A DNA stretch of 20,225 bases, from contig CACZSP010000213.1 in the NCBI GenBank assembly GCA_902783905.1, positions 1-20,225 on the forward strand, in the 5' to 3' direction. Every line of letters begins with the position of its first letter. The stretch's first letter is position 1. This DNA comes from an uncultured Ruminococcus sp. GTDB lineage: Bacteria > Bacillota > Clostridia > Oscillospirales > CAG-272. A model generated the notes under the pieces. That model saw only the letters and a program-made list of their open reading frames with translations. It made no database searches and was not told the origin of the DNA. Both the position numbers and the translations under genes were made by a program. Positions 1-6,819 of the stretch are shown one piece after another.

Positions 1-55
1 CCGGGCGGCACAAACCGGTAAAACCGTGAAACCCGAAATCGTTTTGCACGTTAAA

Positions 56-101
56 AGGCTGTTTAGTCGCCCGAATCCTGATTCGGGTCTCTAAACAGCC
101 T
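56..101 (-). terminator. Hairpin terminator closing the Gld-like ABC operon
   Basis: An 11-bp stem (56-66 with 91-101) encloses a 3/3 internal loop and a second 7-bp stem (70-76 with 81-87) with a CCTG loop. On the minus strand the stem is followed by TTTTAA, and on the plus strand by TGTTGTTTT, so it could stop transcription both ways. It lies about 60 bp beyond the last minus-strand gene. The 1-55 and 102-163 flanks show nothing else I can name. Confidence 0.75.
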
Positions 102-163
102 GTTGTTTTGATGAGAGTGAAGAAACGCGAGAAGATCCGAGCGATTTTGATACCGCTGTCTCT

Positions 164-505
164 TCACAGATAGTACACGTAATATACGATAACGGTGCGG
201 ACGCCTCCGCCGTGCTCCAGGTCGGGACCGGTGAGGATCACTCCGTCCTTCGACAAAAGCTCCGACGGCTGCATTTCGTCCACCGGACAGCGGAAAACGA
301 CCTCGCTGGAGGCGAAAACGATAAACTCGCCGTCACGGATGCTGAGAGAACCTTCCTTCCCTATCACCTCGTCGACGCCGTCGCGGCGCTCGGTGACGTA
401 TCTGATCCGGTGCCCGGCTATTCTTTCCGCCGCCTCGCGCCTGAAGCGCACGCCCGAGGGATCCTTCCTCGAAAATCTCGAACGCAGCTTGCCGATCAGA
501 CTCAT
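164..505 (-). CDS. Small hypothetical protein, last gene of the ABC operon
   Basis: A 113-residue protein I do not recognise. It has no signal peptide or membrane segment. The first 30 residues are very basic (many R and K), and the rest reads like a compact beta-rich domain (RYVTERRDGVDEVIGKEGSL, then a hydrophobic IVFASSEVVF strand and a VIVYYVYYL end). ATG at 505 is preferred because it overlaps the TGA of the DUF4340 gene as TGATG, a translational-coupling arrangement, with a GGAAGGGG-like site upstream. A GTG at 508 would add one residue. It follows four Gld-type ABC genes, so a role tied to that transporter is plausible, but this is inference from position only. Confidence 0.6.
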   Translation of the reverse strand: MSLIGKLRSRFSRKDPSGVRFRREAAERIAGHRIRYVTERRDGVDEVIGKEGSLSIRDGEFIVFASSEVVFRCPVDEMQPSELLSKDGVILTGPDLEHGGGVRTVIVYYVYYL

Positions 506-1977
506 CACGCCGCCCCTTCCGCAAGCGCCGAAACGGCGTCGAGAAGGTCGGTCAGCGACTCCCGGAGCACCAGCTGATCCTCCCTGCCGGCAAAAGAAAC
601 GAGACAGTAGTTTTCGGTGTACGGGATCAGCGACAGGGTCATATCGGAGGCGCCCTCGTAGTTGAAGGAAAGCGTCAGCGAAAAGATAGGATCCGCGGAC
701 TGGGCGGCATCGCGTTCGACGAGATCGGAATATGTGTCGACCTTCAGCGCGTGCAGCGCGGCGGTGACGGCGGAAAACTTTTCCGCGTCGACGGCTCCGC
801 CTCCGGCGTATGCGTATTCGGTCTCACCCGAAAGATAAGAAAGCGTTACCGCGGCGCTCTTCCCGCCAGCCGTGAAGACCGCCTTTTCAACCAGCGCGTA
901 ATTGATATCCTCGACCGTTTCGGGCATCACCCGGCGCACATCATCACTCATAAGCGTTTCAAAAACGTCGGAATACGCGGAGGTGTAGACGAGCTTCGAG
1001 GTCTCGGTGACAACGTAATAATATCCGTCTTCGTCACGCGCCCCGATCTTGAGTACGTAGGACGCGGGAACCGCAGCCTCTTTTGTTTCGCCCGTCTGGC
1101 TGTCGGTGATCTTGTCGGTCCTCGTGTAGGAGACCGTCATCGTCGCCGGCTCCGCCAGCCCGAAGGAGGAAAGATCGATATCGGTGTATGCGGCTACGTC
1201 CCGGGTGTAAAGACCCGAAAGCATGCCGTCGATATCCTTCCCCGTACCGGTGCCGACCCGGACCGGCTCGCCTCCGTCCACCGACAGATACCATTTGTAG
1301 GCGTCGGTATAGTCGGTCCCGGAGCCGTTCGGATAATAGGAATAAACGTATTTCTTACCGCCGAAATCGAAGGTGACCGTGGTGCCTTTGGTCGGAGTGA
1401 CCGACGGGATCTCGTCTTTCTTTATCAGATCGGGGACGGTGACGTTCAGGGCGTTGAAGACCGACGACGAGACCATATAAACGGTTCCGGGTTCGGACGC
1501 CTCGGAAAAATAGTATTTCGAATTGAAGCTGTTGTAGCCGCCGATGAGATATTCCGCCTTTTTACCGTCGGAATAACCGAATTCGGCGCGCAGGGCGGGC
1601 TCATTCAGCCCGTATTTTTCAAGGTCGGACGCTCCGACCGATTCCATCCTGACGTCGGTCACGGCGCCGTTGAGGGCGGAGACCATCGAGGCAAAGCCCG
1701 AGTTGTCGAGAGGAACGTCTCCGTCCTCCGACCACTTCCAGGAAGCCGCGTCGTCGCTCAGCGAGAAGGACAGCACCCTTTCGCCGTCGTCTTCCTTTAC
1801 CGTGATCTTTACCGACACGAGCTGCTCGGGAGCGACCGACGCCGCCGTGTAGCTTTCGGGAAGCGTGGTCTCCGCTTCCGTCCCGCCCTTTTTATTCAGA
1901 GAGGAGATCAGGAAATACGCGCCGACCAGAAGGGCGAGGACCGCCGCGAGGATCAGAAGATTTCGATAGCGTTTCAT
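505..1977 (-). CDS. DUF4340 domain-containing membrane-anchored protein
   Basis: A 490-residue protein with one N-terminal membrane segment (about residues 7-26, after a KRYR start) and a long extracytoplasmic part. Two copies of a short motif typical of DUF4340, YGLNEPA at about 122-128 and FGLAEPA at about 272-278, suggest an internal duplication of the domain. The remainder is Ser/Thr/Tyr/Gly-rich beta-type sequence. DUF4340 proteins of unknown biochemistry commonly follow GldA/GldF/GldG-like ABC genes, and here the gene starts 3 bp after the GldG-like stop codon, so co-expression is near certain. Its likely role is as an envelope partner of the ABC complex; the substrate is unknown. Family assignment rests on the repeated motif, topology and context. 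Confidence 0.82.
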   Translation of the reverse strand: MKRYRNLLILAAVLALLVGAYFLISSLNKKGGTEAETTLPESYTAASVAPEQLVSVKITVKEDDGERVLSFSLSDDAASWKWSEDGDVPLDNSGFASMVSALNGAVTDVRMESVGASDLEKYGLNEPALRAEFGYSDGKKAEYLIGGYNSFNSKYYFSEASEPGTVYMVSSSVFNALNVTVPDLIKKDEIPSVTPTKGTTVTFDFGGKKYVYSYYPNGSGTDYTDAYKWYLSVDGGEPVRVGTGTGKDIDGMLSGLYTRDVAAYTDIDLSSFGLAEPATMTVSYTRTDKITDSQTGETKEAAVPASYVLKIGARDEDGYYYVVTETSKLVYTSAYSDVFETLMSDDVRRVMPETVEDINYALVEKAVFTAGGKSAAVTLSYLSGETEYAYAGGGAVDAEKFSAVTAALHALKVDTYSDLVERDAAQSADPIFSLTLSFNYEGASDMTLSLIPYTENYCLVSFAGREDQLVLRESLTDLLDAVSALAEGAA

Positions 1978-1980
1978 CTT

Positions 1981-3444
1981 TTATTTTCTTCTGCGGACGA
2001 TCCAGATCGCGAGTCCGGCGCCGATAAGCAGGCCGGGGATCACGAAGATCAGAACGGTTCCGAAGAGGTTCGCCGACTGCTCGGTGACGGTGAGAACCGG
2101 ATCCGACATATCGACGGCGGCGACCTCCTTGAGAGCCGATTTGAATTCCGACTGCATCCAGCTGAACACCGAACTGAAGAAATAATAGTTTCCTCCGTTG
2201 GTGCCGTTCACGAACGTGTCGTTAAGGAAATAATCGGACGCGATCCAGACGAAGCGGCCGTCTCCCTTTTCCGCCGCCGCGGCAAGAACGTACTGGGCCT
2301 TTTCGCTGTTTTCCGAGGTGAACGCCGACGACGAGGTGGTAAGCAGAGCGACCGAACCGGAATCGGGAACGAGCTCTATGCCGTGGCAGAAGGGAGCCAG
2401 CACGGTAACGTTGTTTCTTGACGCGATGCTCACGTAGACGCCCGTCGAGTCGTGAGACTGATTGACCGAAGGATAGATATACTGGGCGTTGCGGGAATGG
2501 GCGCGCGACGAGTCTCCCTCGCTGACGGTGCCAGGTACCGACTTCATGCCCGCCGCCTCGGTGACTTTGGCGAGGTTGACCAGCTTGTCGCTTCCCGACG
2601 CGGTGATAAGAGCGATCTTGCCGCCGTTTTCGTAAAATGCGATCAGTTTTTCGGCTTCCTCCGCAGTCAGATCGTTTCCGGGAGCGTTGATGAATATCAC
2701 GTCGGCGTCGTCCGGGATTTCGTCGATGGCGATATTGAGCGTGCGGCTGTCGATCCCGGCGTACGAGAAGATCCCGGTCTTTACCGTTTCGGTCAGTTCA
2801 GCCTCGTTGTGGCCTTCGAGGACGTAAACGGTGGGAACGTGTTCCGCCGTCACGTATTCGACGGCGCCGGTGATCAGATTGTCTCCGTCAAAATATTCGG
2901 TGAAAGGATACTGGGACAGGTAGGCGCCGTAATACGCCGCGAACTGCTGGTACTCCTCCCGGGAGTATCTTCCGATCTGTTCGTTGTAGTAATAATACAT
3001 ATCCGCGGCGGCGACAGCCCTTGATCTTTTGTCGCTGACGGCGATGACGCTGAAATTCGAAAGGGATTCGGCGTCGTACTTCGCGAGGAAATCCGGCTCT
3101 CTGACCGGGTCGACGGTGACAGTTTTTATCCTGTCCGAGACCGCCGCGTATCTTTCGACGAAGGCGGAGATGTGTGTGTTTTCGGTCCCGCTCTGGCAGA
3201 CGTAGTAAAGGGTCACGTCGGTGTCGAGCCGGCCGAGAAAGGCCTCGGTTTCCGGGGAAATCGTGTAAATGCTGTTAGCCGTGGTATCGGTCTTGGTGAC
3301 CAACGACGGCAGCGCCGAAACGATAAGATTGACGAAGATAAGGACCGCGAGCACGACGAGAGTCACGGCTCCGGTGTAGATCCCCATTCTTCCCGTTCTG
3401 CCGAAGAATCCGGAGGAGTTCTGTTTGTTCTGATTTTCTTTCAT
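1981..3444 (-). CDS. GldG-like ABC auxiliary protein
   Basis: A 487-residue protein of the GldG/ABC-transporter auxiliary family. It has an N-terminal membrane segment (about 24-45), a large extracytoplasmic domain with the family-typical YVLEGHNE stretch (207-214), and a C-terminal membrane anchor ending in WIVRRRK. I place the start at ATG 3444 rather than the upstream ATG at 3453. The GGAGG at 3454-3458 directly abuts the 3453 ATG, with no spacing, but sits 9 nt before 3444. In Flavobacterium GldG works with GldF and GldA; in Firmicutes the homologous trios have unknown substrates. The gene lies between the permease and DUF4340 genes with single-digit spacing. Confidence 0.88.
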   Translation of the reverse strand: MKENQNKQNSSGFFGRTGRMGIYTGAVTLVVLAVLIFVNLIVSALPSLVTKTDTTANSIYTISPETEAFLGRLDTDVTLYYVCQSGTENTHISAFVERYAAVSDRIKTVTVDPVREPDFLAKYDAESLSNFSVIAVSDKRSRAVAAADMYYYYNEQIGRYSREEYQQFAAYYGAYLSQYPFTEYFDGDNLITGAVEYVTAEHVPTVYVLEGHNEAELTETVKTGIFSYAGIDSRTLNIAIDEIPDDADVIFINAPGNDLTAEEAEKLIAFYENGGKIALITASGSDKLVNLAKVTEAAGMKSVPGTVSEGDSSRAHSRNAQYIYPSVNQSHDSTGVYVSIASRNNVTVLAPFCHGIELVPDSGSVALLTTSSSAFTSENSEKAQYVLAAAAEKGDGRFVWIASDYFLNDTFVNGTNGGNYYFFSSVFSWMQSEFKSALKEVAAVDMSDPVLTVTEQSANLFGTVLIFVIPGLLIGAGLAIWIVRRRK

Positions 3445-3459
3445 AACTCTCATCCTCCC

Positions 3460-4323
3460 TCAGTTCCAGCGCTTTTTCTCGACCGTCTGAACGGTGAGAA
3501 AGACGAAAAACACGGCGATAGACAGGTAGTATACGACGGCTGTCAGATCGAACAGCCCGCCGGTAAAGCTCGAAAACCTGTCGAATACGGCAAGAAATCC
3601 GAGCATTTTAGGAAGCGCGGCTTCAAAAAGTCCGCCCTTCACTAAATAAACGACAAGCAGCGGGATCGCGCAGACCCCGAAAAGAGAGACGCCGAGGATC
3701 GGATTTTTAGTCAGTATCCAGAAGATCAGTCCGAGCAGCGCCGCGAGAACGAGAAATCCGGCAAGCGACCAGCCCTTCCCTTCGGGATAAAGCGAGGCAA
3801 GCCCGCTCATCAGATAAAAGGAAAGCATGGCGCCGATGCCCAGCACGGCGGCGATCACCTGGCTCTCGGTCAGCGACGAAAGGAACATGCAGACCGCGAG
3901 GAGCGCGCATCCGAGCAGGAAGAATCCGAGCAGCGCCGAATAGGTGGACGCAAAGGGAACGTTCCCGAAAAGCGTAAGGATCACGGGTACGAACGCCATG
4001 CAGAGCACGGCGATGCCGAAGACCGATACGAGAGCAAGATACTTGCCGATAACGACTCCGGAGGATTTTACCGGAAGTGAATAAAGCAGCTGATCGGTCT
4101 TCTGACGTTTGTCCTCGGCGACCGAGCGCATGGCGAGCACCGGGATGATGATCATCAGAACGAAGGACATGTTGTTCAGCGTGTATTCGTAAAGGGCGCT
4201 GCCGCCGATAAGGTTTATCGCCGTCGTGAATATTCCGCTGAACAGGAAAAGGACGGCAAGGAAGATAAACCCGGTCATATTCGTGAAATACGACCTGAAT
4301 TCGCGTTTATAGATCGCAGACAC
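3460..4323 (-). CDS. ABC-2 type permease (GldF-like)
   Basis: A 287-residue integral membrane protein with about six hydrophobic segments (first near 15-37, then near 50-65, 93-120, 128-150, 155-178 and 186-205, and more at the end). The cytoplasmic stretch MRSVAEDKRQKTDQLLYSLPV-like at 65-85 is a hallmark of GldF/ABC-2 permeases (AEE-R-T-LL-PV pattern). The start is GTG at 4323, 3 bp after the ATPase stop codon; no ATG lies near. It should pair as a homodimer with the ATPase encoded just upstream. Six bases separate its stop codon from the 3453 ATG, and the GldG ribosome site lies in this gap. Function is clear at family level; the transported substrate is not. Confidence 0.9.
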   Translation of the reverse strand: MSAIYKREFRSYFTNMTGFIFLAVLFLFSGIFTTAINLIGGSALYEYTLNNMSFVLMIIIPVLAMRSVAEDKRQKTDQLLYSLPVKSSGVVIGKYLALVSVFGIAVLCMAFVPVILTLFGNVPFASTYSALLGFFLLGCALLAVCMFLSSLTESQVIAAVLGIGAMLSFYLMSGLASLYPEGKGWSLAGFLVLAALLGLIFWILTKNPILGVSLFGVCAIPLLVVYLVKGGLFEAALPKMLGFLAVFDRFSSFTGGLFDLTAVVYYLSIAVFFVFLTVQTVEKKRWN

Positions 4324-4326
4324 GGC

Positions 4327-5454
4327 TCATTCCTCCTCTTCCCCGTCTTCTTCGCCGAAGAGCGGTTTGTATTCCTCTTTTTCGCGGCCTCTTTTTTTGC
4401 GGGGCTTTTTCTTTTCCTCCTCCCGCAGATGGGCGAATTCCGACGCGGGATCCGCGTCGTCCGCACCGTCGCCGTCGTCCTCCCCGCCGTTAGCGGGATC
4501 GGACAGATCGATCTCCGGCCTTTTCGGCGCCGTGAGCTCGAGGAAGATGCTTTCGAGCGTGCTTTCCTTCCAGGTCATTCCGGTAAGCGGACGGCCCGCC
4601 GCGGCAAAGGCTCTGAAAACCGCCTCCGACAGATCGTCGGGCTTCGCCGACTGCGAAAAAACGACCGCCTTCGTAACGCCGCCGGAGGATGATATCTCAC
4701 GCAGCTCGGCGCCAGGGATGCCGCCTATGATCTTTTCGGCTTCGGCTTCTCCGAAACGTCCGGTCACGGTGAGTCCGTTTTCCCTCGACGCCTTTTCCTC
4801 GAGGGCGGCAAGAGAATCGTCGGCGACGATACGGCCCTCCGAAATGATTATGACGTGATCGCAGACCTCGCTGATCTCGGCGAGTATGTGGCTGCTGATG
4901 ACGACCGTTTTGTCCTCACCCAGGCGGCGTATAAGCTCGCGGATCTCGATGATCTGCTTCGGGTCGAGGCCGACCGTCGGCTCGTCGAGGATTATGATAT
5001 CGGGATCTCCGACCATCGCCTGGGCGATCCCGACGCGCTGGCGGTACCCTTTCGAAAGATTGCGGATGAGCCGTCCGCCGACGTCGGTAAGACCCGTCGC
5101 CTCGGCGATATCCTGCTGCTGCCTGAACCGCTCGTCGTAGGGCAGCCCCTTGGCGTCTCCCACGAAATCGAGGAATTCGTTCACCGTCATATCGGTGTAG
5201 AGAGGCGGAATCTCCGGCAGGTAGCCGATAAGCTTCTTCGCCTCGGTCGGTTCCTCAAACACGTCGTGTCCGTCCACCGTAACGCTGCCGGACGTGGCGG
5301 CGAGGCAGCCGGTTATAATATTCATCGTCGTCGATTTTCCGGCTCCGTTCGGGCCGAGCAGACCGTATATCCTTCCGTTTTCGATAGTGAAGGAGATATC
5401 GTCCACCGCCGTGTGCGAACCGTACTTCTTCGTCAGATTTCTGACCTCGATCAA
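4327..5454 (-). CDS. ABC transporter ATP-binding protein (GldA-like)
   Basis: A 375-residue ABC ATPase. Walker A is GPNGAGKST (34-42), the signature is LSKGYRQR (133-140), Walker B is IIILDEPT (153-160) and the switch histidine is H189 in SSHIL. The Q-loop position reads GYLPEIPPLY, with Glu where most ABC proteins have Gln, as is common in GldA-like members. After a DUF4162-like segment (about 220-305), a highly charged tail (about 310-375) alternates acidic and Lys/Arg blocks and ends in EEDGEEEE. The start is TTG at 5454 with an AGAGGAA site 6 nt away (5461-5467). It is the first gene of the operon and lies directly behind the 5495-5524 promoter. Confidence 0.93.
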   Translation of the reverse strand: MIEVRNLTKKYGSHTAVDDISFTIENGRIYGLLGPNGAGKSTTMNIITGCLAATSGSVTVDGHDVFEEPTEAKKLIGYLPEIPPLYTDMTVNEFLDFVGDAKGLPYDERFRQQQDIAEATGLTDVGGRLIRNLSKGYRQRVGIAQAMVGDPDIIILDEPTVGLDPKQIIEIRELIRRLGEDKTVVISSHILAEISEVCDHVIIISEGRIVADDSLAALEEKASRENGLTVTGRFGEAEAEKIIGGIPGAELREISSSGGVTKAVVFSQSAKPDDLSEAVFRAFAAAGRPLTGMTWKESTLESIFLELTAPKRPEIDLSDPANGGEDDGDGADDADPASEFAHLREEEKKKPRKKRGREKEEYKPLFGEEDGEEEE

Positions 5455-5472
5455 GGCAGATTCCTCTTTTCC

Positions 5473-5482
5473 CGCTTAAGCG
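5473..5482. promoter_or_regulatory. 10-bp palindrome in the operon leader
   Basis: A perfect palindrome, CGCTTAAGCG, lies in the 5' untranslated leader of the ABC operon between the likely transcription start (about 5488) and the ribosome site (5461-5467). It could be an operator or chance. Only one copy was noticed in the window. Confidence 0.25.
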
Positions 5483-5494
5483 ATTAATATATAT

Positions 5495-5524
5495 ATTATA
5501 TATTTTAATATGCCCGGGTGTCAA
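5495..5524 (-). promoter_or_regulatory. Sigma-A promoter of the Gld-like ABC operon
   Basis: On the minus strand, TTGACA (5519-5524) and TATAAT (5495-5500) are separated by 18 bp, both matching consensus exactly. It lies about 40 bp upstream of the TTG start of the ATPase gene. The region after it is strongly AT-rich, unlike the surrounding GC-rich sequence. Confidence 0.85.
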
Positions 5525-5607
5525 GCGGTTGACGGAAAAATGAAGGATAATTGTTTTTTGAGGGTACGGGGCGGCTCTGTCCTCCCGTTGTGTCATTCAA
5601 TGCCAGG

Positions 5608-5654
5608 CCGCCGCTTCGCTGCCCTCACCCGGGGGAGGGCAAAATCGCTGGCGG
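5608..5654. repeat. REP-like nested palindrome
   Basis: A 20-bp near-perfect palindrome (5621-5630 GCCCTCACCC with 5631-5640 GGGGGAGGGC, one mismatch) is nested inside an outer CCGCC/GGCGG pairing (5608-5612 with 5650-5654). The element resembles in layout the two-hairpin element at 10234-10269: a CGCTTCGC-type turn, then a pyrimidine-rich/purine-rich palindrome containing CCTCA or CTTCTC. Similar short intergenic palindromes are common in gut Clostridia genomes; this comparison is from memory. Confidence 0.55.
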
Positions 5655-5698
5655 TCCTTCGGGTGCCGCTGCCGTTTTTTCTTCAGTTTCTTTTCACA

Positions 5699-5808
5699 TC
5701 CGGCGTGAGCCGGACACTTCATCAGCGCCGAAGGCGCGTCTTCACCGGTGCGAAGCACGTCTTCACTAGCGCCGAAGGCGCGTCTTCACCGCGAGCGCCG
5801 CCAGGCGC
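5699..5808. repeat. Tandem array of short hairpins with GTCTTCAC tails
   Basis: Small hairpins follow one another: TCCGGC-GTGA-GCCGGA (5699-5714) then CACTTCAT; GCGCC-GAA-GGCGC (5725-5737) then GTCTTCAC (5738-5745); GTGC-GAA-GCAC (5748-5758) then GTCTTCAC (5759-5766); GCGCC-GAA-GGCGC (5769-5781) then GTCTTCAC (5782-5789); and GCGCC-GCCA-GGCGC (5795-5808). The units are 21-23 bp. Both arms change together in the middle unit, so pairing is kept while sequence differs. The array ends about 40 bp upstream of the holB promoter. Confidence 0.75.
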
Positions 5809-5850
5809 GAAGCTTGCTCACTGCCCACTTACTCACTGCTCCGAAAAAAC

Positions 5851-5879
5851 TTGACAGAAAACGCAATATGTTATATAAT
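5851..5879 (+). promoter_or_regulatory. Consensus sigma-A promoter of holB
   Basis: TTGACA (5851-5856) and TATAAT (5874-5879) are separated by exactly 17 bp, a perfect consensus promoter. Transcription would start near 5886, giving a leader of about 30 nt before the holB start. Confidence 0.9.
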
Positions 5880-5914
5880 AACTTGATATTCTTGAAACCG
5901 GAGGACGTCGTGGC

Positions 5915-6802
5915 GTGAGAGAGCTTTTTCCGGAATTATCCGGCAACTCAAAGCTGAAGGAAATGCTCGCGCGGCGCGTCGCCTCCCCGTCGCCGTCGGT
6001 CAGTCACGCCTATATCCTCGAAGGAGAGGAAGGGGCAGGCAGGAGCGCCCTCGCAAAAAGCGTCTGCGCCGCCCTTGCGTGCCAGCACAGGACGGACGGG
6101 TCGTACCCTCTGCCCTGCGGCGAATGCCCGTCCTGCCGCAAGATACGCAAAGGGATCTGCCCGGATATCACCGAGATCGGCATAGATGAAGGGAAAACAG
6201 GCATCGGCATCGACTCGGTCCGGCAGCTGCGGGACGACGTGTGCTTCCGTCCCACCGAGCTCGACTACCGTTTCTTCATAATACGCGACGCCGGTTCGAT
6301 GACCGTTCAGGCGCAGAACGCTCTGCTGCTGACCCTTGAGGAGCCGCCGTCGTACGCCGTTTTCTTCCTTATCGTCAACCGCGCCGACGAGCTTCTTGAA
6401 ACCGTCGTCAGCCGTTCGCAGACGCTCAGACTGGAAAAAACGGCGGAACCGGATACCGGTTCGGATACCGCCGACGCGCAAAAGGACGCGCGGGAGTTTA
6501 TCCGTCTGGTTTCGGAGCGGAAAAACGCTGCGGCAATGATCGCGCTGACGGCGGCCGCCGGAGGCAAGCGCGACAAGGCTTCGCTTCTTCTCGCGGCGGT
6601 GATCGGCGTAATACGCGAGCTGCTTGCCGCAAAGACCGGCGACACGGTCGACGGGACGTCGGCAGACGCCGCCGACGCCATGTCAACGAAAAGGATACTC
6701 GCTCTTTACGACGCGGCAGCCGGAGCCGCCTCGGCGCTTGAACGGAACGCAAACATCCGTCTCACACTGATGAACATGCTGTCGGATGCCGGAATCATCT
6801 GA
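5915..6802 (+). CDS. holB: DNA polymerase III subunit delta'
   Basis: A 295-residue clamp-loader subunit that helps load the sliding clamp at the replication fork. A P-loop-like GEEGAGRS (37-44) has Arg in place of the usual Lys. A zinc-type cluster has Cys near 56 and at C68, C71 and C74. LLLTLEEPP (137-145) is the typical delta'/tau motif. The arginine-finger motif, normally SRC, reads SRS (166-168), with the Arg kept. The start is GTG at 5915, 10 nt after GGAGG (5900-5904); an earlier GTG at 5910 runs straight into a stop. It is followed 17 bp later by ricT, the same order as in Bacillus subtilis. The P-loop change is compatible with delta' acting without ATP hydrolysis. Confidence 0.93.
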   Translation: MRELFPELSGNSKLKEMLARRVASPSPSVSHAYILEGEEGAGRSALAKSVCAALACQHRTDGSYPLPCGECPSCRKIRKGICPDITEIGIDEGKTGIGIDSVRQLRDDVCFRPTELDYRFFIIRDAGSMTVQAQNALLLTLEEPPSYAVFFLIVNRADELLETVVSRSQTLRLEKTAEPDTGSDTADAQKDAREFIRLVSERKNAAAMIALTAAAGGKRDKASLLLAAVIGVIRELLAAKTGDTVDGTSADAADAMSTKRILALYDAAAGAASALERNANIRLTLMNMLSDAGII

Positions 6803-6819
6803 CTCAAAGAAGGAAAACA

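Larger units (their letters stand above)
5455..5914. other. Divergent intergenic region with repeats and two promoters
   Basis: This 460-bp region separates the leftward ABC operon from rightward holB. It holds the ABC operon promoter (5495-5524), a REP-like palindrome (5608-5654), a tandem hairpin array (5699-5808) and the holB promoter (5851-5879). I see no credible gene in it: the open frames have no plausible start and are made of repeat sequence. The 5525-5600 and 5655-5698 parts hold nothing I can name. Confidence 0.8.

Noticed and set aside
751..2421. 556-aa plus-strand open frame opposite the DUF4340 and GldG-like genes
   Set aside because: It is antisense to two well-supported genes, lacks any recognisable domain, and its composition (Arg/Gly/Asp/Val-rich) is typical of a shadow frame in GC-rich DNA.
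3445..3453. Upstream ATG (3453) as the start of the GldG-like protein
   Set aside because: The GGAGG site directly abuts this ATG, leaving no spacing; the ATG at 3444 has 9 nt.
5699..5808. Possible CRISPR array
   Set aside because: Units are 21-23 bp and contiguous, with no unique spacers and no cas genes nearby.
5510..5854. 114-aa open frame in the intergenic region upstream of holB
   Set aside because: It consists of the palindromic repeats; it has no ribosome site and no protein-like composition.
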